Numbered from the stretch's first letter, positions 17,001-24,693 are shown. The stretch: DNA of 30,649 nt from Pseudomonadota bacterium (GCA_023449855.1 JAEXHR010000134.1:1-30649), one strand, 5' to 3'. Program-made: numbers and translations. Notes: a model not told the origin generated them from the letters alone.

Positions 17001-20000
17001 ATTCAGCAGCATGCCGTAAGGCACCGTCAGCCCCTGCCCCGACACCGAAACATCGGCACCGGCACCCAGAGTGATCGCATGCGAGGCCTGCAGCGTCAGC
17101 GCACCGAACGGCGCACGCACCGCGCCGTAGATATCGATGTCGGCGGACGCCAGCGTGAGACTGCCTCCCGCCGAGAGCGGCGCTGCGGGCGTGCCGTTCG
17201 GCAGCACCAGGATGCGGTTGGGCGCCTTGATCATCGCGGTCGTCTGCGTCGTCGGATAGATTTGCCCGGCCTGCAGCGTCAGCGTGCCGTCGACATCGAG
17301 CAGCGCCGTTGCACCGAGCTCGAACGCACGCATGCGTATCTCGCTAGCGACGAGTTTGGTATTGCCATAGCCGCGGGTGACGCCGGAGGTGACGTCGATC
17401 AGGCCGGCCTCGAGCAGCAAGGTTCCCGAGCCCGTCGTGGTGTTGGCATCTGCCACGCCCAGATCGAGCGCGAGATATCCCGCGTGGATCTCCGCGCTCG
17501 CGTTCGGAGTCGTCGCCGAAATCTTGCCGGCAATCGAGACCGCCGCATTCGGCAGATTGAGCACGACGGCATTGTCGAGCCGCAGCAGACCTGGAAGATT
17601 GACTCCGCCGAACCCGCCGCCATTGATGGCATCGGCGGACATGGTCGTGCCGGCATATATGGTGTTTCTGATCTGAATCTTTGTACCAGGCGTATAGACG
17701 TAGCCGTTCGTCGAGTTGCCGCTTCGTGTCGCGAGATAGAAATACTTGTTGATCAGAGTGACAGCGTTCTGATCAACCGTCGTATCCATCAGCCATGGCG
17801 CGACCGAACCGCCGCCTGACGCGTCGGCGGCGCGGCCATTGACGATGCGTGGCGTGAAGCCAATCACGGATGGCAACGCGTTGATCGCGGTTTTCATCGC
17901 ATTGGACAGTTTATACGCCGCTGTGCCGTACTCGTCATAGATATCGAGATCGATGACGGAGGTGGAGATCGCCGGTCCCGACATCGTTCCGCCGACGAAA
18001 TTGTAGGTGCCGGAGGTATCGTTAAAATAATAAGTGCCGGTCGCCGCATCGAAAGAATACTTGCCGCCGGTCCCGACAAGCCTGAAGTAGCCCATATAGG
18101 TGCCGGCCATGCTATTTTGGTTGGAGCCGGTCGGCACGCCCGGGTCGACGATGTTCAATGTACCGCCGGAGGCGCCCGCACCGCCTGCCCTGGCGATCAT
18201 CCTGGCATCGATCGTCGATGCCGCGCGACCGCCACTCCTCAGGTTGATCCGACCGCCGTCGCTGACCAGGTGCAGCGTCGCATCACTGCCGCGCGGACGC
18301 TGCGGATCGTCGATCACACCGCTGGTGCCGGATACATCGATCAGGGCCGACGCATCGAGGGTGAGATTGCCGCTCAGATCGACAGTGCCACCATCGAGGA
18401 CATTGCCGCTACGCAGACCGGTGAGCGGATCGGTGTAGATCGTTGCCTCGCCCCTGGCCAGGACTTGCGCCGTAGGCGCGAGTATCACGCTGCCGCCATC
18501 GATCGACACCGTGCCGGCGGGCGCGATGATCGTTCCGGCCACGATGACGCTTCCCGTCTTCGGTGTGCTGGCATTGTCTTGCGTCAGGGTGATGCTGCCG
18601 CGAATATCGGTCTTCACGGTAGCGCCGGCCTCGACGGTGACTGTCTTGAAGCCCGCAATGGCAAGGCTGGCCGGCTGCCGTGCAAGCCGCTCCTGCAGAT
18701 CGAGAACCCGGAGGGTGCCGATGTCGGTCAGTTTAGATCCGGAGACGAAAGACGACGGATTGACGCCGGCGAGATCGATGTTCCGAGGTGTCTGGCTGAT
18801 CACGGCGCCTGCAGGAATCGTGGCTTTGCCCAGCGTCGAGAGCGAGACCGAGCGGAAGCCGCGATCCGCAAACAGGGTATCGCGTACGTAGAATGCAGAT
18901 GTACCTGTCGGAGCCACACCTCCGACCTGCATATCGGCCAGTACGCCGATGCTGAGCGTGCCGCCAGAGCCGGCCGCGAAACCGCGCAGATCGATGCCGT
19001 CCAGACTCGTGCCCGTCAGATTGGTGAGCCTGATCGAACCGGCATCCCCCAATTTAAGTTTCGACTTTGCGCCGCTCGCACTGATCCGGACCCCGCCGGA
19101 CACATCGATGATAGCCCCCGCGGCGATCGTGACCTCGCCCTTGACACCCGATCCCAATGCATTGGCATCGACCGCCAATGAGATGTTGCCGCCATTGATC
19201 TGTGAGAACGGCGCAGGCCCGCCATCGACCATCTCATTGAGCCAGCTTCCGCTCGCGTCGATGACCGCTTTGGCGCCCACCTGCATCTTGTTGCCGACCT
19301 GGATGCCGATGGTGCCGCCAGCGATGCGAATGCTGCCGTCGACTTGCGCGTCGGCCGAAAACATATTGCTCGGGCTCCCGTGCTGAAGCGCCTTGAAGCT
19401 GGCGCCCGGCGTCAGTTCGAGACGCGCGGATTCATCGAGCTTGAACGCCTTGTTGTAGAAGATGTCGATTCTGCCCATCCCCGATCGATTGAGGATGTCG
19501 TCGGCGATGTAGGCCGTCTTGGCGCGATCCTTGATGTCGCGCGAAAGATCGTAGAAATCGCTCGGCAGCTTGCTGTCGACCGTAAAGTCGTCCGCGAGCG
19601 TCACCGGAGCATGGGTGATCACGAAGGTCGACCCCAGCCACGCCCCTTCGGGAACGCTGCCACCGCCGAATTGCAGGCTGCCTGCCGTCGCCGGCTTGCC
19701 ATTCGCCGCCTGGCGCCGGCCGGTGATGACGTGGCCATCCAGCTCGCCCTCCATGACGAGGCCCGCGCCATCATAGATCAAGATGCTACCGGCATTGCGG
19801 CCTTCGATATAGCCGCGTTCGAACCGCTTTTCGGTGTTGCGATCGAAAACGGTACGCCACGTTTCGGTCAGGCGCGTGTCGACCTGCCCCTGAACACGAT
19901 GTGTTCGCGAGAATGTTCCGGCAAAACCGACATATTGCCGATCCGGCATCGCATTGCCGATATCGTAGACGCGGCCGTCAGCACCGAGCAGCCTGGTCGT

Positions 20001-22079
20001 TGTGATCCAGCCGTCGGTGTAGCGCACCGAACCGCCGGAGACGTCGAGCACCGCACCGGCACGGACGATCGTCTCGCCGCCCGCGCGCAGAACGATCTTG
20101 CCGCCAACGGTCGATAGTTCGGCGAGCGTCGTGTTACCGGTCCCGATCCAACCGCTGACATCGGCGAGCGGCGTGCCTTCCCAGCGCCCGGCGAGATAGG
20201 TGCCGCCCTTGTCCTTGAACCATTGCACGCCCGCCATCGGGCCGTCGGCGAATGTGCCACTCGTACGCTTGTCGACATAGACCGTCGCGCCTCGCAGCCA
20301 GGAATCGAGATACAATACGCTGTCGCGCAGTTCGTTGATGCGCAGCTCCGCCTTGACCGTGTTGCTCTCCATCGCGAGCACGACGTCGCGCAGGCCGCCG
20401 ACACTGAGCAGCGCATCGGAACCGATATAGATGCGGCTACCATCGCCAGCCTTGTCCAGAGAGCCCGGGACAGGCCCGGGAATCGACGGTGGCAATTTGC
20501 TGGCAATGACGGAGATCGTACCGGATGGCACGATGACGGTGGCGCCTGATTGAATGTCGATCAAAGTACCACGCAGGTTGATCGTACCCTCGCGATAACG
20601 CGTTCCAATATTGCTTTGCTCGATGGTGCTGGTATCGGTCAGATCTGGCATCACCGTGGTAAGGCTGTTCGCACCGAGGCTCAGCTTTCCGTAACCCCAC
20701 CAATAGAGTCCACGAGAGGTCGCAAATTCGTCGCCGCTCCCCATCATGCCCTGGCTTCGTGCACTGATGTTGATGGAGCCGTCCTGATTATTCAGCGCGG
20801 TCGATGCGACCACCGTACCATTCTGCTGGATTTCGCGGCCCCTGATCGTGATGTTGCCGCGGGACGCTTCGATCGAACCGGTGTTCAGGACGCGATACCC
20901 GACGCTGGCGGCTCGCGCCTCCATTTCGGTCATCACCATTGCCAAGGTATCGGTTGGCGGCAGAGGGGTCGGGCTCACAACAGCCCGGCTCAGTTTCAAG
21001 TAGTTCGGCAGAAATTCGGTCGGCGACGAGACCGTCAGATCCAATCCGCGCACGGCGCTGTCCTGGTCATTTTGCCTCGGATCAGCCAGCCACACATTCT
21101 CGCCCGCTCCGAGAAGCACTTGGCCGTTGGGCGTTCGGATCGTCCCTGCATTCACAACATGGGGCGCGAACAACATCGCCTTGCCGCCGCTGGCGCTTGC
21201 GATAACCGCGCCAGCTTCGAGCACGACGGCGCCGGGCGTTCGGCCATAGTGGATGACCGTCGTTTCCTCCGTGTCGGTCGAACTGTCCCCGAAGGTCGGA
21301 ATACCGCGGGCAAAGCCGTCGCTTGCCACGAATTCGATTCGTTTATTGATACCCGCGCGGAACTGCTCGTTGCTCAGGCTGAGCGACGAGGCGACGAAAG
21401 TGTGCGTATTGACCTGGCTCGATCCGCCGAAGACGATGCCATTGCGATTGATGACATAAACCTGTCCTTCGGCCTTGATGGTGCCGAGAATACGACTCGG
21501 CGCCAGTGTCGGGTCGTTGACGCGGTTGAGTGCGATCCAGTTCGCCTTGTCGGCGCCGCCAGCGGTCTGGTTGAAATAGAGATCGGTCTCACGGCCGATA
21601 TTGAACTTGTCCCAGGTCAGGATTGCCTTGGATTCCGTCTGCTTGATTTCGACCTGCGTGCGGCCGCCCGCAGCCGTTTGGGTCGGCAGTTTGGCGCCTT
21701 GCCACAAGGTCGGATCGGTTTTCACGTCCGGCGAGACGACGAGGCCTCCGGGCACCAGACCATTCGACACGGTCGGCGACGCCGACATCGCGGCAGCGCG
21801 CGCTGCATCCTGAATGTCGCGCATGCCCTGCATCGCTTTCGCGGCACGGATCATCGCTTGCGAAGCCGTCTGCGCTGCCTGCTGCGCGCCTGCGCGTGCT
21901 GCCTCGGTCGCGACATTGACGGGAACCGGCTGCGCGCTCGAACTGCCACCGTTCAGACTGCGCGCCTGCGCACTGCCGTGCGGCGCGGCCAGCAGCGCCA
22001 TCACGCTTGCGCCTGCCAGCAGCGCACCGGCCCGATAGGCACGATATGGGCGGTTCAGACGGAAGTGCTGGACGGACAT
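11016..22079 (-). CDS. Giant filamentous-haemagglutinin-family exoprotein (FHA/DUF3739 type)
   Basis: Predicted surface or secreted beta-helix protein of 3687 residues. Signal peptide at about 1-39 (hydrophobic AGALLAGASVMALLAA, cut near SAQA), then an Ala/Gln-rich helical stretch (52-100). The haemagglutination-activity/TPS domain covers about 115-245, with KAILTWDKFNIG (151-162), the signature NRNGIVFGGSSQVN (211-224) and VASSLSLSNEQF. The long middle consists of recurrent beta-helix units of the type (V/I)(L/I)DVSGG separated by Gly/Ala/Asp-rich turns. Near 3100-3450 there is a DUF3739-like region (HFALLHTNPVGPLNYYSV, SPLQAWEKFQSLP, GGDINMLVPGGNVEV), then a charged C-terminus with PSVIIVEVLGYGGG. 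ATG 22079 has AAGG about eight bases upstream. FecR lies 161 bp upstream. A TpsB outer-membrane partner is not in the window. Probably an adhesin or biofilm factor (inferred). Confidence 0.92.
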   Translation of the reverse strand: MSVQHFRLNRPYRAYRAGALLAGASVMALLAAPHGSAQARSLNGGSSSAQPVPVNVATEAARAGAQQAAQTASQAMIRAAKAMQGMRDIQDAARAAAMSASPTVSNGLVPGGLVVSPDVKTDPTLWQGAKLPTQTAAGGRTQVEIKQTESKAILTWDKFNIGRETDLYFNQTAGGADKANWIALNRVNDPTLAPSRILGTIKAEGQVYVINRNGIVFGGSSQVNTHTFVASSLSLSNEQFRAGINKRIEFVASDGFARGIPTFGDSSTDTEETTVIHYGRTPGAVVLEAGAVIASASGGKAMLFAPHVVNAGTIRTPNGQVLLGAGENVWLADPRQNDQDSAVRGLDLTVSSPTEFLPNYLKLSRAVVSPTPLPPTDTLAMVMTEMEARAASVGYRVLNTGSIEASRGNITIRGREIQQNGTVVASTALNNQDGSINISARSQGMMGSGDEFATSRGLYWWGYGKLSLGANSLTTVMPDLTDTSTIEQSNIGTRYREGTINLRGTLIDIQSGATVIVPSGTISVIASKLPPSIPGPVPGSLDKAGDGSRIYIGSDALLSVGGLRDVVLAMESNTVKAELRINELRDSVLYLDSWLRGATVYVDKRTSGTFADGPMAGVQWFKDKGGTYLAGRWEGTPLADVSGWIGTGNTTLAELSTVGGKIVLRAGGETIVRAGAVLDVSGGSVRYTDGWITTTRLLGADGRVYDIGNAMPDRQYVGFAGTFSRTHRVQGQVDTRLTETWRTVFDRNTEKRFERGYIEGRNAGSILIYDGAGLVMEGELDGHVITGRRQAANGKPATAGSLQFGGGSVPEGAWLGSTFVITHAPVTLADDFTVDSKLPSDFYDLSRDIKDRAKTAYIADDILNRSGMGRIDIFYNKAFKLDESARLELTPGASFKALQHGSPSNMFSADAQVDGSIRIAGGTIGIQVGNKMQVGAKAVIDASGSWLNEMVDGGPAPFSQINGGNISLAVDANALGSGVKGEVTIAAGAIIDVSGGVRISASGAKSKLKLGDAGSIRLTNLTGTSLDGIDLRGFAAGSGGTLSIGVLADMQVGGVAPTGTSAFYVRDTLFADRGFRSVSLSTLGKATIPAGAVISQTPRNIDLAGVNPSSFVSGSKLTDIGTLRVLDLQERLARQPASLAIAGFKTVTVEAGATVKTDIRGSITLTQDNASTPKTGSVIVAGTIIAPAGTVSIDGGSVILAPTAQVLARGEATIYTDPLTGLRSGNVLDGGTVDLSGNLTLDASALIDVSGTSGVIDDPQRPRGSDATLHLVSDGGRINLRSGGRAASTIDARMIARAGGAGASGGTLNIVDPGVPTGSNQNSMAGTYMGYFRLVGTGGKYSFDAATGTYYFNDTSGTYNFVGGTMSGPAISTSVIDLDIYDEYGTAAYKLSNAMKTAINALPSVIGFTPRIVNGRAADASGGGSVAPWLMDTTVDQNAVTLINKYFYLATRSGNSTNGYVYTPGTKIQIRNTIYAGTTMSADAINGGGFGGVNLPGLLRLDNAVVLNLPNAAVSIAGKISATTPNASAEIHAGYLALDLGVADANTTTGSGTLLLEAGLIDVTSGVTRGYGNTKLVASEIRMRAFELGATALLDVDGTLTLQAGQIYPTTQTTAMIKAPNRILVLPNGTPAAPLSAGGSLTLASADIDIYGAVRAPFGALTLQASHAITLGAGADVSVSGQGLTVPYGMLLNGEDWALPVRSGFPIVLTAPPEKKLLLDAPAVSVAAGASVDIRGGGDLVASEFVVGSGGSHDILAMKGVYAVVPALASATAPKNDAIATGGRIWLAGGGGLAAGWYNLLPPQYALLPGAYAVQVVAGTAGNPVRSTTRMLDGTVLMSGRLGSNLDGSADVQAASWRVMDGRVIRSYSEYNEASANTFFASEAFKLTQYRKLGVDVVTPRLPSDGGAVVFKARDQLVLDGQLLSQPAPGGRAGVVDIAATNIAVVGAGADTSGLGGYLIIDSSRLSNFGAASLLLGGVRTATNLGVSVNVQAGSIVVRNGADSALVGPEIILAASGDIVIGAGSVLRAEGVATTDTGDITLVPQDASPARDFGALIRLSNGGAASVRRTNVDSTASGTVEIGAGAVIAGGEALLIDATRNATLAASAQISAQDITLSGGRIGFGGGNTGLVFDAAGLARFSHARNLTLRSYSTIDFHTGIDFGAAGLRSVTLDAAGLVGYSAGATKVSGRTVTLRNSGGAFVDPMVAAQGTLALDAERIVLGTGAKSVRGFNNVTLAATTIAGQGNGSLDVAGNLSLIAPLMTGANGASQSVLATGHLAVTSRGSAAPRDPDSLGSRWALTGASLDFGGRIDALGGSVSLTATAGTVNVLGGGIIDVGGFSKDFNDVTAHASAGSIELTAVGGSVVTHAGSTLNLAAATGGGDAGKLTAVASGGGTVALNGTVDAHAAAGKGGSFTLDIGTLPDFAGFSQQLENAGFTRSRAFRIRTGDVVVDGTTRVESFDLSADAGRVTITGAIDASAAYGGNITVSAGNGLVMTNTANLLARSTTELGSGRVLLDASGGRLDIRGGVIDVSGGNGGKVRFRTAQVAGPDHAAVDRLAATVIGARSTVLEGVWRPATVVTTIDAALRDQANAAANDFAVHASDIKTRLGIGNAVTVAAGVEIRSDADLTLGVDWDLSGLASREGGLTLRAAGNLHINGNLGDGFSDVTRSGRLLAQDSWDIRLVAGADLGAADTLSVKPLAALAAGAGSLVVGDATQGYQIRTGTGDIAVRAGRDIQLAHYQSVIYTAGRNDVTPHSDFVAPAGAEYGIFGGHLAVAANGSISTTLPADNANNMLYTHWLKKDGLTDDRFNFTSQQATWWINYAGFTQGIGVLGGGNVRVQAGGDLDNLMVVLATTGRVHGGTAPGDTRALQVDNGGTFDVSAGGDIKAGNYYIARGAGTIDAGTFTVGRTVRGRSFDTSGGMMSYDIAPVMALGDATLNARTAGHMRLQAILDPLMALDPSKPTSDSQTFMLGQTDSTRLRLSSIGGDVTLVNQVHYLSQDVMTDTFWFDTSRTTVQFANLYASLYPALTSIVALNGSISNPGRMNVLPAANGELMMLAANDVMPGNLVMSRATREMLPTALQPFGSGIKLNPTHRQMEEHFALLHTNPVGPLNYYSVTMNYFNGVSNSSVLLNADDREPSRIYAMNGSIRAGNVTTNEQTLLSAKVDIRDLTLNLRNLHATDVTWLNAGNDILNNNLNTERMLGTVIQGPGALLLTAGRDIHAASQVIISQGNQSYNTSGLVKDGQIRGLADVGASIDMIAGLNGRQPDYAAVSKTYLDPSKVGTMRPYLTTTVDGQLLPLYLTDARKTLADGTIKEIRTGLVSFMKQATSETLSPLQAWEKFQSLPVLTQQRFLRQIYMQELRMGGRDQNERDANDRPLNGGYRRGYDAIAALFPGDGWKGSILSTSALIRTENGGDINMLVPGGNVEVAALNQAVEAGAGLVTLGSGRINIAARDDVIVNRSRILTFSGGDVTIWSTFGDIDAGKGAKTTRVPKAPLTETDVDTVTLTKEQPDISGSGIGTILGFAGVEPGDLDLIAPGGTVDAGDAGLRVSGNFNVAALVVLNADNIKVAGESKGVPKAQPPAVNLTAETKDKAAADAVKDASQPTGNERPSVIIVEVLGYGGGTDGDTERRDEEERRQKQKETRNYDATGSNQVLGLGPLTADQIAELAAEKRRQFAR

Positions 22080-22240
22080 GCGAACGCCTTTTCAGTGACA
22101 AGCTCAAACGGACCGAAGCGCGCTGCTGCGCAACGCTTCTACGCCCGGGATGAACGGCACCGGCGGCGACCGAACAACTTTCTCGATTTTCGCGACGATT
22201 CTTTTTGACGGTCGATGGATCGGCGATGCGACTGCACGCT

Positions 22241-23278
22241 TCATGTCAGGAGTACGACACCGCCCGGCAGAACACGGGATTTCGCACCAAAAATATGCAC
22301 GATCTGCACGATGATCTTGTCGGTCTCATCGACCTTCAATCGCGCATTGAGAAGCCGCCGTCCGATATCGCCATTCATCAGGATGATGCGTCCCGTCCGG
22401 TAGCGATTGACTTCGGCAATCACACGCTCGACCGGCGTGGCATCGAATGTCAGCACACCGCGTTGCCACGCGGTCACGCTATCGGGATCGATGGCGGATA
22501 CGGCACCCATGCCGCCATCGCCATAGCTGACTTGCTGGCCACTCGAGAGCGCCATCGACCGGCCACTCTGCTCGACATCGAGCCGCCCTTTCAGGCAGGT
22601 GATTGACACCTGAGACGCGTCGCAACGCAGATTGAATTCGGCATTGCTGGCGGTCACGCGGCCATTGGCGGCAAGCACGGTAAATGGCTGCGAGGCGCCG
22701 TTGGTCGAGATCGCCGCTTCGCCTGCCAGCACCTCGATCTGTGTCTCGGCAGGCGAAGCGTTGCGCACGGCCACGCTGGTGCGCGTATTGAGATCGAGCG
22801 CAACGCGGTCCGCCACCATCAACTGGCGCCGTTCGCCTGCGCCGGTACGGAAGTCAGCCATCAGTTCCGCGTAGGACGGCCACAGCTCGAGCGGCGGACG
22901 AACCGCGACATAGGCGACCGATGCTGCCGCAGCTGCCATCGCTCCGCCGATAAACATGCGGCGGCTCGGCATCGTCGCCGGCTTCCTGGCGAGCGGCACG
23001 GCGGCGCCAGCGTCGGCACCATGGCGACTCTCGCTGGCGATCGGACCAAGCGAGCGCCAGACACGCCGCGCCTCGGCATATGCGGTCTTGTGCTCGGCGC
23101 TCTGCCGGTACCACGCCTTCATGGCATCGACATCGGTCGCCGTCATGCCGCCCGCCATGAACCGCGCGATCCATTCATAGGCTTCGCGCCTCACGGGATC
23201 GAGGCCAGCCGGAATCTCGTCGGCGATCGCGGGTGTCATCGGCTTCGGCTCATTCTGCGTCGTCATGGTTCGTGTCAT
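22241..23278 (-). CDS. FecR-family sigma-factor regulator (anti-sigma)
   Basis: Membrane-spanning regulator of 345 residues. The N-terminal cytoplasmic DUF4880-like segment is REAYEWIARFMAGG (31-44) through DAMKAWYRQSAEHKTAYAEARRVWRSLG (51-78), where such proteins bind their ECF sigma factor. A single hydrophobic segment (108-126) is preceded by S105-R106-R107-M-F-I, a Tat-like motif, as reported for E. coli FecR. The periplasmic FecR domain follows (VADRVALDLNTRTSV, LAGEAAISTNG, AEFNLRCDASQVSITCLKGRLDV). The C-terminus (FDATPVERVIAEVNRYRTGRIIL to GGVVLLT) resembles the STN-like signalling subdomain. The start at 23278 has GGAAG nine bases upstream and overlaps the sigma gene by 29 bases; 23266 is an alternative. 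Probably controls the FHA-like gene directly downstream. Confidence 0.92.
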   Translation of the reverse strand: MTRTMTTQNEPKPMTPAIADEIPAGLDPVRREAYEWIARFMAGGMTATDVDAMKAWYRQSAEHKTAYAEARRVWRSLGPIASESRHGADAGAAVPLARKPATMPSRRMFIGGAMAAAAASVAYVAVRPPLELWPSYAELMADFRTGAGERRQLMVADRVALDLNTRTSVAVRNASPAETQIEVLAGEAAISTNGASQPFTVLAANGRVTASNAEFNLRCDASQVSITCLKGRLDVEQSGRSMALSSGQQVSYGDGGMGAVSAIDPDSVTAWQRGVLTFDATPVERVIAEVNRYRTGRIILMNGDIGRRLLNARLKVDETDKIIVQIVHIFGAKSRVLPGGVVLLT

Positions 23279-23855
23279 GCGCCGCTGCTTCCGGCGACAC
23301 TCCTTTGGATGATGCTTCGCGGGCCCCCGGACCGAACCTTTGCCTGACATCGCGTTTGATCGTGGCGCCACAGATCATCAATGCGGCTTTCAGCTCCTTC
23401 TCGACCAAACGCTGCGAAACCTGCAACTCATCGGCGAGATCGCGCAATTTGCGCCCTTCCAGCCGGGATCCGATCAGGATGAAGCGCCGCCGGGCGCTGA
23501 GCCCGTCGAAGGCAACCTTCAACGCTTCAAATTCCTGCCGCGCTTCCAGACTGCGCAGCGGGTCGGGCGCATCATCGACGAAGCCGATGGCTTCGTCGAG
23601 ATCCGACAGGCTGGTCAGCCGGCGCTCGCGGCGAAACCGCATCCGCGCGATATTGGTTGCGATCGTCAGCAGATAGCGCTTCGGACTGTCGATCACGCTC
23701 AGCCGTGCCGGACGCTCCAGATGCAGATAGGTCTCCTGCAGGACCTCCCGCGCCGCTTCTTCCGAGCCCAGCCGCCGGGTCAGCTGCCGGCGCAGGTCGT
23801 CATATTCGCCGACGAGCATCTGCCGCAGCAATGTCACATCCGCGATACTAGTCAT
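23250..23855 (-). CDS. ECF-type RNA polymerase sigma factor (FecI-like)
   Basis: ECF sigma factor of 201 residues with only regions 2 and 4. Region 2 runs YDDLRRQLTRRLGSEEAAREVLQETYLHLER, then SPKRYLLTIATNIARMRFRRERR. Region 4 is LSARRRFILIGSRLEGRKLRDLADELQVSQRLVEKELKAALMIC, giving the promoter -35 contact helix. A long charged C-terminal tail (about 40 residues) follows and is encoded partly over the FecR start. The ATG at 23855 overlaps the upstream STN gene stop by eight bases, and its own stop is inside the FecR gene. This sigma-FecR pair is the standard cell-surface-signalling module. Likely targets are its own operon and the FHA-like gene, by inference from linkage. Confidence 0.93.
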   Translation of the reverse strand: MTSIADVTLLRQMLVGEYDDLRRQLTRRLGSEEAAREVLQETYLHLERPARLSVIDSPKRYLLTIATNIARMRFRRERRLTSLSDLDEAIGFVDDAPDPLRSLEARQEFEALKVAFDGLSARRRFILIGSRLEGRKLRDLADELQVSQRLVEKELKAALMICGATIKRDVRQRFGPGAREASSKGVSPEAAAHDTNHDDAE

Positions 23856-24630
23856 GAGCGGCGGATCGCGCTCGCCGCGGCGCCGACGACAGACACGTCG
23901 CCGAGCGCTGGGTCCGTTTCGGCATCAGCATCAGATTGATCGGCTGCGGCATGGCGGCCGGCGGTCGTTCACCGATGGACACCGTCGCAAGGGCCGTCAG
24001 GTAAAAGCGGTCACGCTCATCAGACCCCGTGCCTGACAGCAAATCTGCCCGCTGCACACCGCCGGCCGGAGATATCCAGAGCCGCGCGAACAACTCGTCC
24101 GGATCTCCGGCAGCGATCGGTGCATGGCAAAGGGCTTGGTCGAGGCTGGTCTGCACCAAAGCAAGATAGGGCGAGAACTCAGCCACCCCGAGCCTTGCGC
24201 GCTTGAGGTCCGCAGGACCCTGCCCTTTTGCCGCGGGCGACAGTATCGTGATCGTCCCGGGGTCGAACGAGGCGCTGGACAGGCCGGTGCCCTGCAGCAT
24301 CATCCGCATCGCCACTTCGGGCGCGAATGTGCCGTGGACGGAAAACGACAACTGCCCGGCAATCGCGCCGCTTTCGTAGAAGAGCTCGACCCTCGCGGCG
24401 GAGGCAAAGGCCTTCAGTGCAGTTTCAAGCTTCTGCGATGGAATGGCGAAGGTCACCGGCAATTCAGCAGAAGGTCTTCCGCCATTCTGAGGCTGCGCAT
24501 CGGCATGCGCAATTCCATTTCGAGACTGGGCAGCCCCCGGCCCGCTGGATGCCATCAGCACGAGACTCATCAAAAGCGTACCGCCGAACCGAGTACAGGC
24601 CCAGATCGACAAAGGCGAAGCCGGACTCAA
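23848..24630 (-). CDS. Secreted STN-domain protein with TonB-C-like C-terminus
   Basis: Exported protein of 260 residues. Signal peptide at about 1-35 (GGTLLMSLVLMASSGPGAA). An STN (secretin/TonB short N-terminal) domain at 59-132: FAIPSQKLETALKAFASAARVELFYESGAIAGQ, then MRMMLQGTGLS and GTITILS. A second domain at about 150-236 reads like a TonB C-terminal domain: FSPYLALVQTSL, LFARLWISPAGGVQRADLLSGTG, RPPAAMPQPINLML. STN normally sits on the front of TonB-dependent receptors and talks to FecR; here there is no plug or barrel. Start: TTG at 24630 with AAAGGA eight bases upstream gives a complete signal peptide; ATG 24570 would cut it short. It overlaps the sigma gene by eight bases. Likely the signal-sensing partner of FecR (inference). 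Confidence 0.82.
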   Translation of the reverse strand: MSPASPLSIWACTRFGGTLLMSLVLMASSGPGAAQSRNGIAHADAQPQNGGRPSAELPVTFAIPSQKLETALKAFASAARVELFYESGAIAGQLSFSVHGTFAPEVAMRMMLQGTGLSSASFDPGTITILSPAAKGQGPADLKRARLGVAEFSPYLALVQTSLDQALCHAPIAAGDPDELFARLWISPAGGVQRADLLSGTGSDERDRFYLTALATVSIGERPPAAMPQPINLMLMPKRTQRSATCLSSAPRRARSAAHD

Positions 24631-24693
24631 AACGTCCGTCCTTTTCTTGATAAGATCCCGGATCCGCCCCTGATCTATTCACCTTTTATGACG

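Noticed and set aside
13677..17819. A 1380-codon open frame on the plus strand, antisense to the FHA-like gene
   Set aside because: Its product is rich in Arg, His, Asp and Ala with no domain or hydrophobic core. It mirrors the repetitive, high-GC beta-helix coding of the opposite strand, which naturally lacks stop codons in this frame. The FHA-like protein has clear domains, so this is a shadow.
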